DNA from: Candidatus Kryptonium thompsonii
GTDB taxonomy: Bacteria > Bacteroidota > Ignavibacteria > Kryptoniales > Kryptoniaceae
Direction of reading: 5' to 3'
Assembly (NCBI GenBank): GCA_001442925.1
Contig: LDXX01000003.1
Coordinates: 186,001-250,000, forward strand
DNA: 64,000 nt
Shown here: positions 62,109 to 64,000 of the stretch, one piece after another
How the letters are laid out: every line of letters starts with the position of its first letter
How positions within the stretch are numbered: position 1 is the stretch's first letter
Notes under the pieces: generated by a model
Told to the model about the DNA's origin: nothing
The model's database searches: none
What the model saw: the letters and a program-made list of their open reading frames with translations, nothing else
Program-made: the position numbers and the translations under genes

Positions 62109-62421
62109 TGTTTCCTCCTTTATTTGTTGTTTTTAAGAATTTTTCTTTTGCCATCACCAATCCGTCTTATTACCCTTATCATTTCCAGGCTTCAACTTGA
62201 AGTTCATTGTTTGAAATTTTAACAGAGGCATATGGTGGCTGAAATTCTTTGCAATAACCTAAGAGATAAATAAAAAAAGTTATGATGAATTTTATGTGAT
62301 TTTAATCACACGTCTAAATGTAATTACGAGAGCATCCCTTGATCTGTTCTGTTTCATTTTGCCTGTAAAGAAGTTTGGAGTTGAATTTTTTGCTTAATTG
62401 ATTTATATTTTATTTGAAAAT
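62109..62421. other. 313-base spacer between the secreted-protein gene and tRNA-Ser
   Basis: No gene found. Holds the AAAGGAGG site of the minus-strand gene, a Crp/Fnr-type palindrome (listed separately) and presumably the promoters for both sides. No other repeat was seen. Confidence 0.5.
62295..62310 (+). promoter_or_regulatory. Perfect Crp/Fnr-type palindrome
   Basis: TGTGA-TTTTAA-TCACA is a full match to TGTGA-N6-TCACA. It lies 187 bases upstream of the minus-strand secreted-protein gene and 112 bases before tRNA-Ser. A regulator of the Crp/Fnr family is implied but none is encoded in the window. Confidence 0.6.
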
Positions 62422-62512
62422 GGAGAGGTGGCCGAGTGGATGAAGGCGCACGCCTGGAGAGCGTGTAGCCCGCCAAAAAGCGGGCTCGTGGGTTCGAATC
62501 CCACCCTCTCCG
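62422..62512 (+). tRNA. tRNA-Ser (anticodon GGA)
   Basis: Class II tRNA: acceptor GGAGAGG/CCTCTCC, D arm GCC..GGC, anticodon stem CACGC/GCGTG around CTGGAGA (anticodon GGA), a long variable arm (AGCCCGCC-AAAAA-GCGGGCT, with stem AGCCCGC/GCGGGCT), and T arm GTGGG-TTCGAAT-CCCAC. Discriminator G, normal for serine. CCA not encoded. Confidence 0.95.
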
Positions 62513-62609
62513 CTCCTATAGCTCGGGGCTTTTTGTTTATAAGTGGGATTATTTTTATATTTTTAACTGAAAAATTATCAAAAACAATTTTGATTCAACA
62601 TCACGGATT

Positions 62610-64000
62610 ATGCTTATAAAACTTTTGCGAAAGATTTTTCCAAGTAAGAATGAAAAGGATTTAAAAGCTCTGATCCCAATTGTCAACCGCATAAATGAAA
62701 TTTATTCAACTCTTAATACATTAACTGATGCTGAATTAAGGGCAAAAACCGATGAGTTTAAAGCTAGGATAAAAGAACGAACAAAACATATTGAAGATAA
62801 AATTAATGAACTTAAAGTTCGTGTTCGTGAAGATAAAGAATTAACTCGTGAAGAAAGGCTTGAGATTTACGATGAGATGGAAAAACTTGAGAAAGAATTG
62901 TTCAGAGAAGAGCAAAAAGTTCTTGATGAAATTTTACCTGAAGCATATGCTGTTGTGAAGGAAACATGCAGGAGGTTGGTTGGAAAAAGTTGGGAGGTGA
63001 CGGGGCATAAAATTGTATGGGATATGGTCCCATTTGATGTGCAATTGATGGGCGCTGTTGTGCTTCATCAGGGGAAAATTGCTGAAATGGCGACGGGTGA
63101 AGGTAAAACACTTGTTGCAACGATGCCAGCTTATCTAAATGCCTTGACAGGGCGTGGTGTTCACATTGTAACAGTTAACGATTACCTTGCGCTTAGAGAT
63201 AGCCAGTGGATGGGAAAAATTTATGAGTTTCTTGGCTTAACAGTTGGATGTATTCAAAATTGGATGAACACTGAACAGAGAAAAGCTCAATACAATTGTG
63301 ACATCACTTATGGAACTAACAATGAGTTTGGCTTTGATTATCTGCGTGATAATATGGCGATTGACCCGAACGATATAGTTCAGCGTGGGCATTATTACGC
63401 CATCGTCGATGAGGTTGACTCTGTTTTAATCGATGAGGCGCGAACTCCGCTTATAATAAGTGGTCCCGTGCCTGAAACTGAGCATAAGTTTGACTGGATG
63501 AAGCCGAAGGTGGAAAGGCTTGTCACGGCACAGATCAATCTCGTCAGTAAAATAGTTGATGAAGCTGAAAAACTTTTAAACGAAGGTAAATTTGAAGAAG
63601 CTGGGGTTTTACTTCTGAAGGCACACAGGGGTGCACCAAAGCATAAAAAGTTGCGCAAAATCCTTGCTGAGCCAGAATATCAAAAACTATTGGTTGATAC
63701 GGAGCTTGAATTTCTCAAGGATCAAGGTGTCAGGATGCGTCAGCTTGATGAAGATTTATATTTCGTCGTTGATGAAAAAAATCATATAATTGATTTGACT
63801 GAGAAAGGGAGGGAATTTTTAAGTAGTCTTTCGCCTGAGGATAGGGAATTTTTCGTTTTGCCTGATCTTGGGACGGAGATAAGCATAATTGAAAATGACC
63901 CCTATCTCACACCAGCACAAAAGCAGAGAAAGAAAGAAGAGTTATACCGACTTTATTCTGAACGAGCGGACAAGGTTCACTCAATCCAGCAATTGCTCAG
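62610..64000 (+). CDS. secA: SecA preprotein translocase ATPase (5' part, runs off the right edge)
   Basis: The first 463 codons are present. Nucleotide-binding domain 1 shows [20 protein letters not shown], Walker [45 protein letters not shown] and the [14 protein letters not shown] Walker B. A longer linker of about 45 residues near residues 25-90 (charged helix) precedes the motor, as in Bacteroidetes/FCB SecA. The protein-crosslinking region begins near 230. SecA drives Sec export, which the signal-peptide proteins in this window need. ATG 62610 gives the usual start [10 protein letters not shown]. Confidence 0.95.
   Translation, partial: MLIKLLRKIFPSKNEKDLKALIPIVNRINEIYSTLNTLTDAELRAKTDEFKARIKERTKHIEDKINELKVRVREDKELTREERLEIYDEMEKLEKELFREEQKVLDEILPEAYAVVKETCRRLVGKSWEVTGHKIVWDMVPFDVQLMGAVVLHQGKIAEMATGEGKTLVATMPAYLNALTGRGVHIVTVNDYLALRDSQWMGKIYEFLGLTVGCIQNWMNTEQRKAQYNCDITYGTNNEFGFDYLRDNMAIDPNDIVQRGHYYAIVDEVDSVLIDEARTPLIISGPVPETEHKFDWMKPKVERLVTAQINLVSKIVDEAEKLLNEGKFEEAGVLLLKAHRGAPKHKKLRKILAEPEYQKLLVDTELEFLKDQGVRMRQLDEDLYFVVDEKNHIIDLTEKGREFLSSLSPEDREFFVLPDLGTEISIIENDPYLTPAQKQRKKEELYRLYSERADKVHSIQQLL

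Overview
The window looks like chromosome of a thermophile-like, low-GC bacterium of the Bacteroidota/Ignavibacteria/Kryptonia (FCB) neighbourhood. This placement is inferred from several traits: a secreted protein ending in a type IX secretion (Por) C-terminal sorting domain (59430-62108), bacillithiol synthesis (bshA), SpoU/Eis/DUF72-type housekeeping genes, a T-rich low-GC base composition, and a complete flagellar export cluster (unusual in classical Bacteroidetes but known in Kryptonia and Ignavibacteria). A 16S rRNA or marker-protein comparison would be needed to name the lineage. Four tRNA genes (Ala-CGC, Pro-GGG, Cys-GCA, Ser-GGA) are present and none encodes its CCA end. No transposase, integrase, CRISPR array or rRNA was found.

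Layout: (1) 1-3324: tRNA-Ala, then a periplasmic redox operon (di-heme cytochrome c peroxidase, Tat-exported metallophosphoesterase, mono-heme cytochrome). (2) 3415-10754: flagellar operon fliL-M-N-O-P-Q-R-flhB-flhA behind a sigma-54-like promoter. (3) 10888-19247: HIT protein, a lipoprotein, an ECF sigma/anti-sigma/Spy-like trio, bshA, rel/spoT, ruvX, mtgA and an AlbA_2-type protein. (4) 19167-23400: a foreign-looking chemoreceptor with a C-terminal hemerythrin domain, inserted between two copies of the local sequence. (5) 23394-35447 (mostly minus strand): thioredoxin, Eis-like acetyltransferase, GT9, DUF72, then a 2-oxoacid:ferredoxin oxidoreductase operon with a coiled-coil membrane protein between its subunits, then a five-gene ECF sigma operon running into a TlpA thioredoxin, a universal stress protein and a membrane HdrD-like iron-sulfur oxidoreductase. 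(6) 35620-41712: M28 peptidase, a large hybrid sensor kinase and a GT9 gene.

(7) 41942-52690 is the most striking part: a sensor-less sigma-54 activator, palindromic upstream sites, a perfect -24/-12 sigma-54 promoter, and then a same-strand run of cooF, cooS (Ni-CO dehydrogenase), cooC, a flavin oxidoreductase, a GNAT protein and a membrane-bound uptake [NiFe] hydrogenase (small, large, cytochrome b, maturation protease, HupH-like protein). The small subunit carries all six cysteines that define the oxygen-tolerant [4Fe-3S] proximal cluster. Together these genes would let the cell feed electrons from CO and H2 into ferredoxin/NAD and the quinone pool, apparently under one sigma-54 switch.

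(8) 52735-64000: tRNA-Cys, rpmB, VKOR, histone-deacetylase-like protein, an envelope lipoprotein plus an outer-membrane barrel with an inserted regulatory-like domain, a nitrilase-family amidase, the type IX-secreted protein, tRNA-Ser, and secA running off the right edge. Two near-perfect Crp/Fnr-type palindromes lie upstream of the two envelope transcription units here.
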